From NCBI RefSeq assembly GCF_019443125.1, contig NZ_JAHYXK010000014.1:1-64000 (forward strand): a stretch of 64,000 nucleotides of DNA, written 5' to 3'. The notes under the pieces were generated by a model, which saw nothing but the letters and a program-made list of their open reading frames with translations, had not been told where the DNA came from and searched no databases. Of the stretch, positions 17,830-27,003 are shown in pieces; the stretch's first letter is position 1; each line of letters starts with the position of its first letter. The DNA is from Pontibacter aydingkolensis. Its GTDB lineage: Bacteria; Bacteroidota; Bacteroidia; Cytophagales; Hymenobacteraceae. A program made the position numbers and the translations under genes.

Positions 17830-18275
17830 ATATAATGTTGTCAGGTTGGTGCTTTAATGACCCTATTTTAGAAACCAGTAGCATGGCCACCTGAGCTGCA
17901 AGTTATAGCAAGGTTAAGAATGTTTGTTGTAGTAAGCTACACATTTATACTTGCCAGCTAAAGTAAGAAGTATTTCTGCTATTGCCACAGAGGCTGCGAA
18001 TAAACCAGCACACAGGAAGGTATTAGAACCGGGCTACACTTTCATTGCTAAAATGCATTTACTGATCAGAAACGTCAAAAATATTTGAAATATCCTGGAG
18101 TTCAGGAATTGTTTTGGTAACATCCTCCTGAAGGCCTCCCCCTTACTACAAAGGGGCAAATCCGCTTGCACTATACCACATTCATCCAATGTTATATTTT
18201 GTTAATATATATAGTGTTATAAAAATACTTTGCTTTACTTTGAGTTGTCTAACTCACCTTACATCAACCCAAAAC
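17830..18275. other. Divergent intergenic region
   Basis: About 450 bp between the minus-strand lipoprotein gene and the plus-strand nuclease. AT-rich just before the nuclease (around 18190-18240), where its promoter is expected. I could not place a well-spaced -33/-7 pair. Confidence 0.4.
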
Positions 18276-20105
18276 ATGAAACACAGTCACTTTATTAAAT
18301 GGATCCTCGTCCTGACGACAATATTTTCCATGTCGGCCTGCGAGAAGGAGTATGAGGCAGTACCACAGCTTACAGCTAAGTATAACGCCGCTTCTACGGC
18401 TACTGTTTTCGAGGAAGGCTTTGAGACAGCCTACAAAAGCAGCTATACCGCCGATCAGGTAGCTTTCTCTAACGGTTCCTGGCTTTTTGATGATGCTTTG
18501 ACAGGCAATACCTCCTCTGATCGTAAGACAGGAACACAGTCTGCGCGAGTTCGCAATAGCGGAAAAATAAGTATGAGCTTTGACCTGCCGGATGGTGCCA
18601 AATCGTTTACCATGAGCCATGGCAAATTCGGAAGCGACAAGAATTCCACTTTAGAGGTATTCTATTCCACAAACAGCGGGTCTACCTGGATAAGTGCAGG
18701 CCCATCTGTTACTGTTAGCTCTAAAAGTCTTACCTCCACCACGTATGCCCTAAACATAACAGGCCCTGTACGCTTTGAGGTGCGCAAGACAGACGGTACC
18801 TCAAACCGCGCTAACATAGACGATATACAGGTAGAACCTAACCCAGCAGTGCTTCTTCCCGACTTTATGGAGGATTTCGAAAGCGGCTCGAAAGGAAGTT
18901 ACACGGCTGGTTCGGTTAATCTGAGCACCGGCACCTGGCTACTTAATGAGGCATTGATAGGTTCACTGGAGTCAGACAGAAAAACAGGCACTAAATCAGT
19001 GCGTATCCGCGATCTTGGCACGCTTGAAATGCAGTTTAACGTTCAGGGAGCCCAATCTGTAAACATAAGCCATGCTGTTTACGGCACTGATGCCGGCAGC
19101 ACCTGGCAGTTACAGGCCTCTACAAACGATGGCGCCTCCTGGTTGGCAGTAGGCAGCAACGTGAATAGCGCCTCTACCACCCTGCAGGATGTTTCCTTTT
19201 CAGTAAATTATACTTCTGCGGTGCGATTTAGGATAGTAAAACTTTCAGGCAGCGGCACCCGCATTAATATTGATAATTTTACCATAAGCGGCTCTTCATC
19301 TGGCACGGGTGAACCTGGCGGTGGCACCCCAGGTGGAGGCACAGACACGACAACTGTAGTAAGTGTGCACCTGACGCTGGGCAATCCTTCCAATGCCGCA
19401 ACAGATGTGAACCTGCCAAACAATTACCTGCTGATGAAGGCACAATACGTTATGTCGTATAGCCGCGACAAAGGCACAGCCAACTGGGTAAGCTGGCACC
19501 TGGATGAGGCATGGCTGGGCAGTACTCCGCGCCAGGACGATTTCAGAGCCGATAATACTTTACCTTCCGGATGGTACCAGGTAGGCGCAACCGATTACTC
19601 TTACAGTGGTTTCGACAGGGGGCATATAACACCTTCGGCAGACAGAACACTGACAGTAGAAGACAACTCTTCTACCTTCCTGATGACTAACATGATTCCG
19701 CAGGCTCCTAATAATAACAGGACGACATGGGCTAGTTTGGAAAGCTATTGCCGCTCCATGCTTACAGGCGGATACGAGATCTACATCATATCTGGCGGCT
19801 ACGGTGTTGGTGGAACAGGCTCTAACGGTTATGCCACAACTATTGCCAACGGTAACGTTACAGTACCATCCAACACCTGGAAAGTGATCCTGATCTTGCC
19901 AGACGGAAACAACGATGCGGCCCGTGTAACAAGCAGCACCCGCGTTATTGCCGTGGATATGCCAAACGACCAGACTATACTTTCTGACTGGAGGGCTTAC
20001 CGCACTACAGTTGATGCAATAGAGGCTAAAACCGGCTACGACTTCTTCAGCCTTGTACCAGACAGCATCGAAAATGTTATAGAAGCAAAAATAGATACAC
20101 TGTAA
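18276..20105 (+). CDS. Secreted DNA/RNA non-specific endonuclease lipoprotein with duplicated accessory domain
   Basis: About 609 residues from the MKHSHFIKW start, chosen over an upstream ATG because it gives a proper lipoprotein signal (FSMSACEK, Cys22). Two tandem beta-sandwich repeats follow, at about 45-180 and 190-335. Both hold a FEExFE or FMEDFES block and a SDRKTGTxSxRxR block. A Gly/Pro/Thr linker leads to a NUC1-type nuclease (about 370-600) with DRGHITPSADRT (catalytic His about 450), TNMIPQAPNNNRTTWASLE (metal-binding Asn) and YIISGGYG. Enzymes of this family cut DNA and RNA without sequence preference using Mg. Lipid anchoring suggests action at the cell surface. The SusC/SusD pair follows after a terminator. 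Confidence 0.9.
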   Translation: MKHSHFIKWILVLTTIFSMSACEKEYEAVPQLTAKYNAASTATVFEEGFETAYKSSYTADQVAFSNGSWLFDDALTGNTSSDRKTGTQSARVRNSGKISMSFDLPDGAKSFTMSHGKFGSDKNSTLEVFYSTNSGSTWISAGPSVTVSSKSLTSTTYALNITGPVRFEVRKTDGTSNRANIDDIQVEPNPAVLLPDFMEDFESGSKGSYTAGSVNLSTGTWLLNEALIGSLESDRKTGTKSVRIRDLGTLEMQFNVQGAQSVNISHAVYGTDAGSTWQLQASTNDGASWLAVGSNVNSASTTLQDVSFSVNYTSAVRFRIVKLSGSGTRINIDNFTISGSSSGTGEPGGGTPGGGTDTTTVVSVHLTLGNPSNAATDVNLPNNYLLMKAQYVMSYSRDKGTANWVSWHLDEAWLGSTPRQDDFRADNTLPSGWYQVGATDYSYSGFDRGHITPSADRTLTVEDNSSTFLMTNMIPQAPNNNRTTWASLESYCRSMLTGGYEIYIISGGYGVGGTGSNGYATTIANGNVTVPSNTWKVILILPDGNNDAARVTSSTRVIAVDMPNDQTILSDWRAYRTTVDAIEAKTGYDFFSLVPDSIENVIEAKIDTL

Positions 20106-20502
20106 TTGATAATATAAGTATAATTTAAGTTAACCGGGTTAGACAACGGCACGCTCTTAAGGGCGTGCCGTTTTTCTTTTAGATTTTACCGCTTTTAAAA
20201 AGAAGTTTATGAGCAGTTCTTTGCTTAAGAAAGTATAACTAATCACCGTATTAATAGCAGTCATTTCGCCTCAAATATAGTTTACAGTATGCATAAAGGC
20301 TTTAGGATTCAACTACTTTATAGCAACTATATTGTGTTTATGCTATCCATAAAAAATAAATCATCGTATATCACACTGGCCTTTAAATAGTTGTTCAATT
20401 AATAGCAATTTATTTGGTGCGAATTCCTAGCTGTAATTAAACTACAGCCTCAGTTTACTTCAAAAGCGATTAAATAATTTATCTATACTTAACCTATTTA
20501 CT
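20106..20502. other. Intergenic region between nuclease and SusC genes
   Basis: Begins with a strong terminator (20145-20180). The remainder is AT-rich and should hold the promoter of the SusC/SusD operon, but no good -33/-7 pair was found. Confidence 0.45.
20145..20180 (+). terminator. Intrinsic terminator after the nuclease gene
   Basis: AACGGCACGCTC (20145-20156) pairs with GGGCGTGCCGTT (20161-20172), 11 standard pairs plus one T-G, over a 4-nt loop. TTTTTCTTTT follows. Confidence 0.85.
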
Positions 20503-23500
20503 ATGAAGCACAATTTTACTTTGATCATGCTGCTACTACTGTTTTGCCTGGCTACTAATGCTGTTGCCCAGCAAACCGATGTGAGTGGCAGGGTTACGGG
20601 GGCAGAACAGGGTATGGCGCTGCCCGGAGTTAGTGTACTTGTAAAAGGCACTACTACCGGAACCACAACAGACGCAAACGGAGACTTCAGGATACAGGTG
20701 CCCGGGAGCGATGCTATTCTTGTATTCAGGTACCTTGGCTACGAAACAAGGGAGGTAAATGTAGGAAACCAGTCCGTTATAAACGTGACGTTAAATACCG
20801 ATACCCGCCAACTTTCGGAGGTAGTAGTAACAGCGCTGGGTATTACCCGCGAGAAAAAAGCCCTGGGCTATGCTGCACAGACTGTAGAAACTGAGGACCT
20901 GGTAAGAAACCGCCAGCCAAATGTTTTAAATGCCCTGCAAGGCAAGGTAGCTGGCGCAAATATTTCCAGTACAGGGGGTGCTCCGGGGCAGGGCACAAAC
21001 ATCATCATCAGGGGTATCAACTCCATTGACCCAAGCCAGTCGAATCAGCCGCTGTTTGTTATAGACGGAGTACTGATCGACAACAGTACCTCTACCTTCG
21101 GGGCTGGTGCGGAACTCCGGGGTATGAGCAACCGCCTGGCTGATATAAACCCTGACAATATTGAAAGTATAAACATATTAAAAGGCGGTGCTGCCACTGC
21201 ATTATACGGACTCAGAGGAGCCAACGGTGTTGTAGTTATCACTACTAAAAAAGGAGAGCAGGGTGCGCTGCGGGTTAATTTTACAAGTACTGCAGGCATA
21301 GAGGAGGTAAACAAGTTTCCGGACATCCAGGACACGTATACCCAGGGATACCTTGGAGTTTATGACCCTAACAGCTTCTGGCCGTCCTGGGGTCCGACAG
21401 TGGCTGAAGCACGCCAGATTGATCCTACGCACCCTGACAAACTTTACAACCATTTCCGGGACGCTTATGAAACAGGACACCAGTACAGGAACACGCTATC
21501 TTTTTCAGGAGGCAGTGAGGCCATTACATTTCAGTCTTCGCTCTCTCACCTGAAACATGAAGGCGTGCTGCCTTTTACAGACTTCGAAAATTATTCTGCA
21601 CAGTTAAACACCAATGTTAAGCTAAGCGATAAATTCAGTACCGGCGCCAATTTTACCTTTACCAAATCCGGAGGTAAGCGCTACAACGCCGATCGCTTTA
21701 ACGAAAGCCTAAGTTATTGGTCGCCACGCTGGGATGTAACGGATTTCAGGAAACCTGACGGCACCATGCAAACATACCGTAACAACAATCCTATTTATGG
21801 CGCTGCCACTAACCAGTTGGAGGATGATGTGAACAGGTTTATAGGCGGCCTGAACTTCGGATACAAGCCACTAAATTGGCTGGACCTAAACTATCGTATC
21901 GGTGTGGATACCTATCACGATGATCGTACGCGTACCGCACCAGGGCCAAGAGGAGTTCCGGATGAGATCACATATGAAGACAACAGACAAGGATTTGTAA
22001 ATGAGTATACTACAAAGTTCAGAGCCATTAACTCGACCTTTATAGCAACACTAAACTCATCACTGGGGGAAAACTTTAACGGAACATTTAGATTGGGCCA
22101 TGAAGTATACGACAGAAGTATAAAAAGCTTTGGTGTGGAAGGCGAACAACTGGCTTTATTTGATTATTTCAATTTAACGAATGCACGCTTTTTGTCACCT
22201 GTGCAGCGGGAAGAAGATTACAGGCTGATGGGTATCTTCGCAGAGGCCTCTGTTGATTACAGGGACTTCCTGTTCTTGACATTAACCGGCAGAAATGATA
22301 TTACCTCTTCCCTGGCAAGAGACAACAGATCCTTTTTCTACCCATCGGTAAGCCTTAGCTATGTATTCTCTGAGCACTTAGACCTCCCTGCTTTTATCAA
22401 CCAAAGCAAGCTCAGGTTATCTTATGCTGAGATCGGGAAAGATGCACCGCCTTATTCAACATCTTCCGGTTTTGCAAATTACACAGGGTTGCCTACAGGG
22501 TTTACCGGTTTTACAAGATCGGCGCTGCTGGGTAACGCAGAACTTCGCCCCGAGTTCACCAACACCTATGAGGCAGGCCTGGAGATGTCTTTCCTGGATA
22601 ACCGCTTGGGATTCGATTTTACCTATTATTATTCTCTAAGCGAGGATCAGATCATTAATATAAATGTAGCCACCACGACAGGTTTTGTAAGGGCTGCCGT
22701 TAACTCGGGCAGTATGCGCAACAGAGGCGTTGAGATTGTGCTGAATGCCGTTCCTGTAAGAACTAATGACTTTAGCTGGGACTCCAGGCTGGTCTTCTCA
22801 GCAAACCGGAATAAGATACTAAGCATTCGCGAAGGGCTGGAGGAAATTGCCTATGCTTCTCAGTTTGGTTATGTTGGTGCTACTGTTACCATGAAATTAA
22901 TACCAGGCCAGCCTTACGGTAATATCTACGGTTCGCATTACCAACGCTATTATGGCCCGGGCGAAGAGGAAGATCCCCTTTTTATTGATGAAGACAGACC
23001 CATAGTTATCGGGGCTAACGGTTTCCCGGTGCGGGCACCTTTAGCCAGCCAAAAGATACTGGGCAATGCACAGCCTGACTGGATAGCCGGCTTTACAAAC
23101 ACCTTTACTTATAAGAACCTGAGCCTGACCAGCCTTTTTGATGCACAGATAGGGCATGAAAAGTATAACCAGATGGGTAACTTCTTTGCTGCCTTTGGTA
23201 TTGCTGAATATACCGAGAACCGCAACCAGACGATTGTGTTTGACGGTGTATTGAAAGACGGCACTCCTAACACGAAGCCAGTATTTCTGGGCCAGGGCAT
23301 CGGGCCTGATGGCGTAAACTATACGAATGGTTTTTACCGAAACGTGTACCGCGGCGTGTCAGAGAACTTTGTAGAAGATGCCTCCTGGGTGCGCTTACGT
23401 TCTCTTACCCTGAGCTATAGCCTTCCGAACAAGTGGTTTGAGAACCTGTTTATCCGTAACGCCGGGGTTTCGTTAACCGGCAATAACCTGTGGCTTTCTA

Positions 23501-23625
23501 CAGACTATTCTGGCTTTGACCCTGAGAACAGCTCAACGCCAGCCGGAAGCAACGTAACTGGCTTTGCCGGATTTACTTATCCTGCTGTCAGAAGCTATTT
23601 GTTCACCCTTAATGTAGGATTCTAA
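20503..23625 (+). CDS. SusC/RagA-type TonB-linked outer-membrane transporter
   Basis: 1040 residues. Signal peptide MKHNFTLIMLLLLFCLATNAVAQ is followed by a CarboxypepD_reg-like domain (VSGRVTGAEQGMALPGVSVLVKGTTTGTTTDANGDF, about 26-105), the TonB-box-like LSEVVVTALGI, the plug (NALQGKVAGANISSTGGAPGQGTNIIIRGINSI) and a long 22-strand beta-barrel ending in ...YLFTLNVGF with a terminal Phe. It would import a bulky nutrient through the outer membrane with the SusD-like lipoprotein encoded 11 nt downstream. The substrate is not evident: no glycosidase or sigma/anti-sigma genes flank it, but a surface nuclease gene lies upstream. Confidence 0.95.
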   Translation: MKHNFTLIMLLLLFCLATNAVAQQTDVSGRVTGAEQGMALPGVSVLVKGTTTGTTTDANGDFRIQVPGSDAILVFRYLGYETREVNVGNQSVINVTLNTDTRQLSEVVVTALGITREKKALGYAAQTVETEDLVRNRQPNVLNALQGKVAGANISSTGGAPGQGTNIIIRGINSIDPSQSNQPLFVIDGVLIDNSTSTFGAGAELRGMSNRLADINPDNIESINILKGGAATALYGLRGANGVVVITTKKGEQGALRVNFTSTAGIEEVNKFPDIQDTYTQGYLGVYDPNSFWPSWGPTVAEARQIDPTHPDKLYNHFRDAYETGHQYRNTLSFSGGSEAITFQSSLSHLKHEGVLPFTDFENYSAQLNTNVKLSDKFSTGANFTFTKSGGKRYNADRFNESLSYWSPRWDVTDFRKPDGTMQTYRNNNPIYGAATNQLEDDVNRFIGGLNFGYKPLNWLDLNYRIGVDTYHDDRTRTAPGPRGVPDEITYEDNRQGFVNEYTTKFRAINSTFIATLNSSLGENFNGTFRLGHEVYDRSIKSFGVEGEQLALFDYFNLTNARFLSPVQREEDYRLMGIFAEASVDYRDFLFLTLTGRNDITSSLARDNRSFFYPSVSLSYVFSEHLDLPAFINQSKLRLSYAEIGKDAPPYSTSSGFANYTGLPTGFTGFTRSALLGNAELRPEFTNTYEAGLEMSFLDNRLGFDFTYYYSLSEDQIININVATTTGFVRAAVNSGSMRNRGVEIVLNAVPVRTNDFSWDSRLVFSANRNKILSIREGLEEIAYASQFGYVGATVTMKLIPGQPYGNIYGSHYQRYYGPGEEEDPLFIDEDRPIVIGANGFPVRAPLASQKILGNAQPDWIAGFTNTFTYKNLSLTSLFDAQIGHEKYNQMGNFFAAFGIAEYTENRNQTIVFDGVLKDGTPNTKPVFLGQGIGPDGVNYTNGFYRNVYRGVSENFVEDASWVRLRSLTLSYSLPNKWFENLFIRNAGVSLTGNNLWLSTDYSGFDPENSSTPAGSNVTGFAGFTYPAVRSYLFTLNVGF

Positions 23626-23636
23626 ACAGAAGAGGT

Positions 23637-25055
23637 ATGAAAAAGATATTAAGATATACGGTTGCTTTTATGATGATGGGGGCCATGATAAGTTTACAAG
23701 GCTGCGAAGATTACTTTGACCTGGATGAGAACCCTAACCTGGTAAATGATCCACCTTTGCAAACCATGCTCTCCACTACTACGCAAAAAACCGGACTCAA
23801 CAGCCAACGCGTTGCCAGTATTACTTCTTTCTTTGTGCAGTACCTGGCAGGCCCTACCGCCGGCGGGTCCACAGACACGTATGAGATTGCAGACTACACA
23901 GGCACCTGGGATGCGCTGTACCTGGCTATGGCAGATATTCATGACATGAAGCAAAAAGCCAGAACAGAAGGTGCCTCAGAGTATGTTGGGGTGGCAAATG
24001 TTATGATGGCTTACCACCTGATGCTGGTAAGCGACATGTGGGGAGATGCGCCGTATTCAAACGCCTTTGTTAGCACTACCCTGACGCCAGAGTTTGACTC
24101 AGCAGAACAGTTGTACAACGAATCGTTAACCCTGCTGGATGAGGCCATCGCAGAGCTATCCAAAACAGATTCAAGAGTGAAGCTGAATGCGGAGAGCGAC
24201 CTGATACATAACGGTAACACAAGTAACTGGATAAAGACGGCTTATGCCTTAAAGGCCAGGCAACTGAACAAGGTAAGCGAAACATCATCCTATGATCCTA
24301 AGGCTGTTCTGGCCGCAGTGGAAAACTCTTATACTTCCAATGCTGACAATGCAGACATGGGTGTGTTCACTACAATTAACCCGTGGGCGGCTGTTGCGCA
24401 GAATAATGCACTCCTCGTACTAGGTGGCTGGCTTTCAGAGCAGCTTATTGAGCACCTTAAAGGTACAACAACAGGAATCTTTGACCCAAGGATTGAGCAA
24501 ATAACTGAAAGAACTGTAAATGGTGTTTTTATTGGCACACCTAACGGTGCCGGAAACGTGGGTCCGGCCAGCAGCACTGTAAAAGATGAGTCCTATATTT
24601 CGCGTAACTCACCGCTTACATCTGATGAAGCTCCTCTCATCATTGTATCATACCCTGAGGTGAAGATGATCGAGGCAGAAGCAGCGCTGAGAGACGATCA
24701 GAGACAAAGAGCCTATAATGCGTACCTGGAAGGCATCAGGGCAAGTATGCGGTTGCTACAGGTTGACCCGGCAGCGGCTAATACTTATGTAACAGACCCG
24801 GCCGTAGCAGTTGGTGCTGCCAACCTTACCCTCGACCTGATCTTTAAGGAAAAGTATGTGATCACGTACCTGAACCCTGAAGCCTGGAATGATGCCAGAC
24901 GTTATGATTATAAATATGCTGGTTTTACGTTACCAGTAGGAGCCGCCCTGAACACATTTATCAGGAGGGTGGCTTACCCTGTAGGAGAAACCTCCAAAAA
25001 CCCGAATACACCGGACAGCGCACCACTATCTGAGCCACTCTGGTGGGATAGGTAA
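23637..25055 (+). CDS. SusD/RagB-family nutrient-binding lipoprotein
   Basis: 472 residues with lipoprotein signal ISLQGCEDYFDLDENPN. The helical TPR-like SusD fold is recognised from YLAMADIHDMKQKA, GVANVMMAYHLMLVSDMWGDAPYSNAF and SYPEVKMIEAEAALR, and matches the SusD-like_2 type. It forms the extracellular lid of the SusC channel encoded 11 nt upstream. Together they make a two-gene nutrient uptake operon. The substrate is unknown. Ends with a C-terminal PLSEPLWWDR segment. Confidence 0.93.
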   Translation: MKKILRYTVAFMMMGAMISLQGCEDYFDLDENPNLVNDPPLQTMLSTTTQKTGLNSQRVASITSFFVQYLAGPTAGGSTDTYEIADYTGTWDALYLAMADIHDMKQKARTEGASEYVGVANVMMAYHLMLVSDMWGDAPYSNAFVSTTLTPEFDSAEQLYNESLTLLDEAIAELSKTDSRVKLNAESDLIHNGNTSNWIKTAYALKARQLNKVSETSSYDPKAVLAAVENSYTSNADNADMGVFTTINPWAAVAQNNALLVLGGWLSEQLIEHLKGTTTGIFDPRIEQITERTVNGVFIGTPNGAGNVGPASSTVKDESYISRNSPLTSDEAPLIIVSYPEVKMIEAEAALRDDQRQRAYNAYLEGIRASMRLLQVDPAAANTYVTDPAVAVGAANLTLDLIFKEKYVITYLNPEAWNDARRYDYKYAGFTLPVGAALNTFIRRVAYPVGETSKNPNTPDSAPLSEPLWWDR

Positions 25056-25174
25056 TGTAAGCTGAGTTATAAAACTCAAGTTACGATCTGCTAATGTTAT
25101 GCAGGCGTAAACCCAATGCCGTCAATTTAAAGGCAGGTTAGTTTCATTCTTATAAAAGTTAAATAAAAACATTT

Positions 25175-25247
25175 GTCATCCTGAAAGGATCTTGGTTGCT
25201 GGGAGGATAGCTTAACCTCCCAGCAACCAAGATCCTTTCAGGATGAC
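25175..25247. repeat. 32-bp perfect inverted repeat (REP/MITE-like)
   Basis: Positions 25175-25206 (starting GTCATCCTGAAAGGATCTT) are the exact reverse complement of 25216-25247, separated by 9 nt. GTCAT...ATGAC termini and intergenic placement are shared with the repeat at 36809-36892. It resembles the short dispersed intergenic palindromes common in Bacteroidota chromosomes. It could also act as a terminator for the SusC/D transcript. Confidence 0.8.
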
Positions 25248-25330
25248 AGAAAAAAGAGAATGAAATACCCTACTCTTGAGAGGGGGCTAAGGGTAGATTA
25301 ATCTTAGTCTAAAGTATAAACTACAAAATT

Positions 25331-25369
25331 ACAGAAGCCGTCCCATTAACTGGAGCGGCTTCTGTAGTT
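25331..25369. terminator. Bidirectional terminator
   Basis: ACAGAAGCCG (25331-25340) pairs with CGGCTTCTGT (25356-25365), followed by AGTTTT on the plus strand and preceded by AAAATT (a T-run on the minus strand). It lies 19 nt beyond the stop of the minus-strand serine hydrolase. Confidence 0.7.
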
Positions 25370-25387
25370 TTACTGTGCTGAAGTCTG

Positions 25388-26695
25388 CTAATAATCTACC
25401 CTGAATTTTTCAAGGTTCGGAAGGTATTGCTTTTTGCGGTTCAGCTCATGCTGGTAAAAGGCCTTGCCCAGGTTTTTCATGAAAGGGAACCCTACCTCGT
25501 CATACTCATACTTGCCATCGTTCAGTATCTCATCTTCATTTACATAGATAACAGCCGTAAGCATGAACTCGATTTTATTTTCAAAATCTACGATGTAGGC
25601 ATTATCGATCATAAAACCATAGGCATCCCCTATCTTATTAAAAATGCGGATGTTATCTGGAATACGCTCTTTGTCCTGCCCATACATCAGAAACTTTACA
25701 TAGCTGTCCGGATACTCCTGTTCTTCATACTTTGGATAGTCGCTTTCGCGGGGCAGCATCGACATGTATTTATAGAGAAAAGTATAATCTTCAGGCTTCA
25801 GGTTAAACCGCTGCTGCGCAGGAACTGCCTCCGGAAAAAGTATACTTTTTAATATCCCTTGCAGGGCCTCTACCGAAATATAATTTTTAGCCGAAAAATC
25901 CATAGGCTTGTTTACCAACTCATCTCCCTGCATATACCCTTTGCCCAGGAACACTTCTGCCAATGGGCTCGGTTTAGGATTCTGGTTATTTGTGAGTGGC
26001 TGCTGGTATAATATCTTTTCTCCTTTGTAGAATGTAAACGGATTTGTATGGCTGTTCTCATCCGGTGACAGGAAAATAGAAAGCCTATGTGATAAACGTA
26101 CATCTTCAAATCCTTTCTCGTGCAAACCCTCGTTCAGCTGCTTCTGCCCCAGAAACTCATAGAGCCTGTTGTAAGCGTCGTTGTCGCTTACCAGCAGCAA
26201 TTTTTTGATGTAGTGCGCAATAGAAGGTAAATTATTTTCGGAACTGCTGTCGGTGGCTACAGCCGACTGGCCGGCATAGGCGCTGTCTATTTTTAATGCT
26301 GTATACTTGTCTACCCCCTTTATATTTAGTTCGTTAAGCTTTTCGAGGGCAAGTGCAGCAGCAGGCAACTTTACAGTGCTGGCAGGATAAAAATACTCTT
26401 TGGGGTTAAGACGGTAAGTATAAGATGTAAATTGCGGGTTGTTCTGTGCATCTCTGTCGATTTGGGTATAGAGTACCTGCACACGGTATTTTTCGGGCTG
26501 GTCCAGTATCTGCTGAAACTGCTCCGGGTGTTGCTTCATGATCTTCTGGACCATATTGTTATTTTGCATACTTTGTGTGATACAGGAAACCTGCGTAAGT
26601 GTTAGTGAACCAAAAAGTATAAGCCTTGCACAAAGCGGCAGGTACTTCTTTAGACTGGCTGGGGTACAAATCATAGTTCTAGGTTTACTTAACAT
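25388..26695 (-). CDS. Class A beta-lactamase-like serine hydrolase lipoprotein
   Basis: 435 residues, longer than a typical class A beta-lactamase (about 290). A signal and lipobox-like SLTLTQVSCITQ occur near residues 30-42, so it is probably membrane-anchored. Active-site motifs are PASTVK (SxxK), LVSDNDAYN (SDN) and NKIGDAYGF in the place of the KTG box. The KIG variant and the Tyr/Asp-rich insert before it suggest a non-lactamase hydrolase of the same fold, such as a peptidase or D-Ala esterase-like enzyme. The 5' end is uncertain, as later Met codons exist. Monocistronic, with a terminator downstream. Confidence 0.78.
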   Translation of the reverse strand: MLSKPRTMICTPASLKKYLPLCARLILFGSLTLTQVSCITQSMQNNNMVQKIMKQHPEQFQQILDQPEKYRVQVLYTQIDRDAQNNPQFTSYTYRLNPKEYFYPASTVKLPAAALALEKLNELNIKGVDKYTALKIDSAYAGQSAVATDSSSENNLPSIAHYIKKLLLVSDNDAYNRLYEFLGQKQLNEGLHEKGFEDVRLSHRLSIFLSPDENSHTNPFTFYKGEKILYQQPLTNNQNPKPSPLAEVFLGKGYMQGDELVNKPMDFSAKNYISVEALQGILKSILFPEAVPAQQRFNLKPEDYTFLYKYMSMLPRESDYPKYEEQEYPDSYVKFLMYGQDKERIPDNIRIFNKIGDAYGFMIDNAYIVDFENKIEFMLTAVIYVNEDEILNDGKYEYDEVGFPFMKNLGKAFYQHELNRKKQYLPNLEKFRVDY

Positions 26696-27003
26696 CAGGT
26701 TATAAATCTTCTATTTTGCTTTACCGGGGCTGCTTCGCCTGTGCAGGTATAGGCTACTAAATATAAGTATAAATTGTAACAGTATAGATTACCAATCTAC
26801 AGTCATATTACCTTATTCCCTGATTTATTCATTCTTGCTGGCAATAATTTACCGTTCTGTTGTTACCGCTGCAAAACTAAACGCTTTTCTTGTTTTATAT
26901 TTGACAGCTGCAACTAAGCTGTAATCAAGAGTGCATTTCAATCATCCTGTTTACCCTAATGGCTTAGCATCAGCCCTAAATCAGCAAAACACTTTATACC
27001 TGA
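26696..27003. other. Divergent intergenic region
   Basis: Separates the minus-strand hydrolase from the plus-strand M14 gene. TATATTTG at 26896-26903 fits the Bacteroidota -7 consensus TAnnTTTG and points toward the M14 gene, but no TTG/TTTG was found at the right distance upstream. Nothing else seen. Confidence 0.4.

Larger units (their letters stand above)
25056..25387. other. Intergenic region with long inverted repeat and terminator
   Basis: Between the convergent SusD gene and a minus-strand hydrolase gene. It contains the 32-bp inverted repeat (25175-25247) and a terminator (25331-25365). Confidence 0.6.

Noticed and set aside
25388..26695. True class A beta-lactamase
   Set aside because: SxxK and SDN are present, but KTG is replaced by KIG and the chain is about 140 residues too long, so resistance function was not claimed.
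26896..26903. TATATTTG as promoter of the M14 gene
   Set aside because: Fits the -7 consensus, but no TTG or TTTG lies at a suitable distance upstream, so it was not listed as a promoter.
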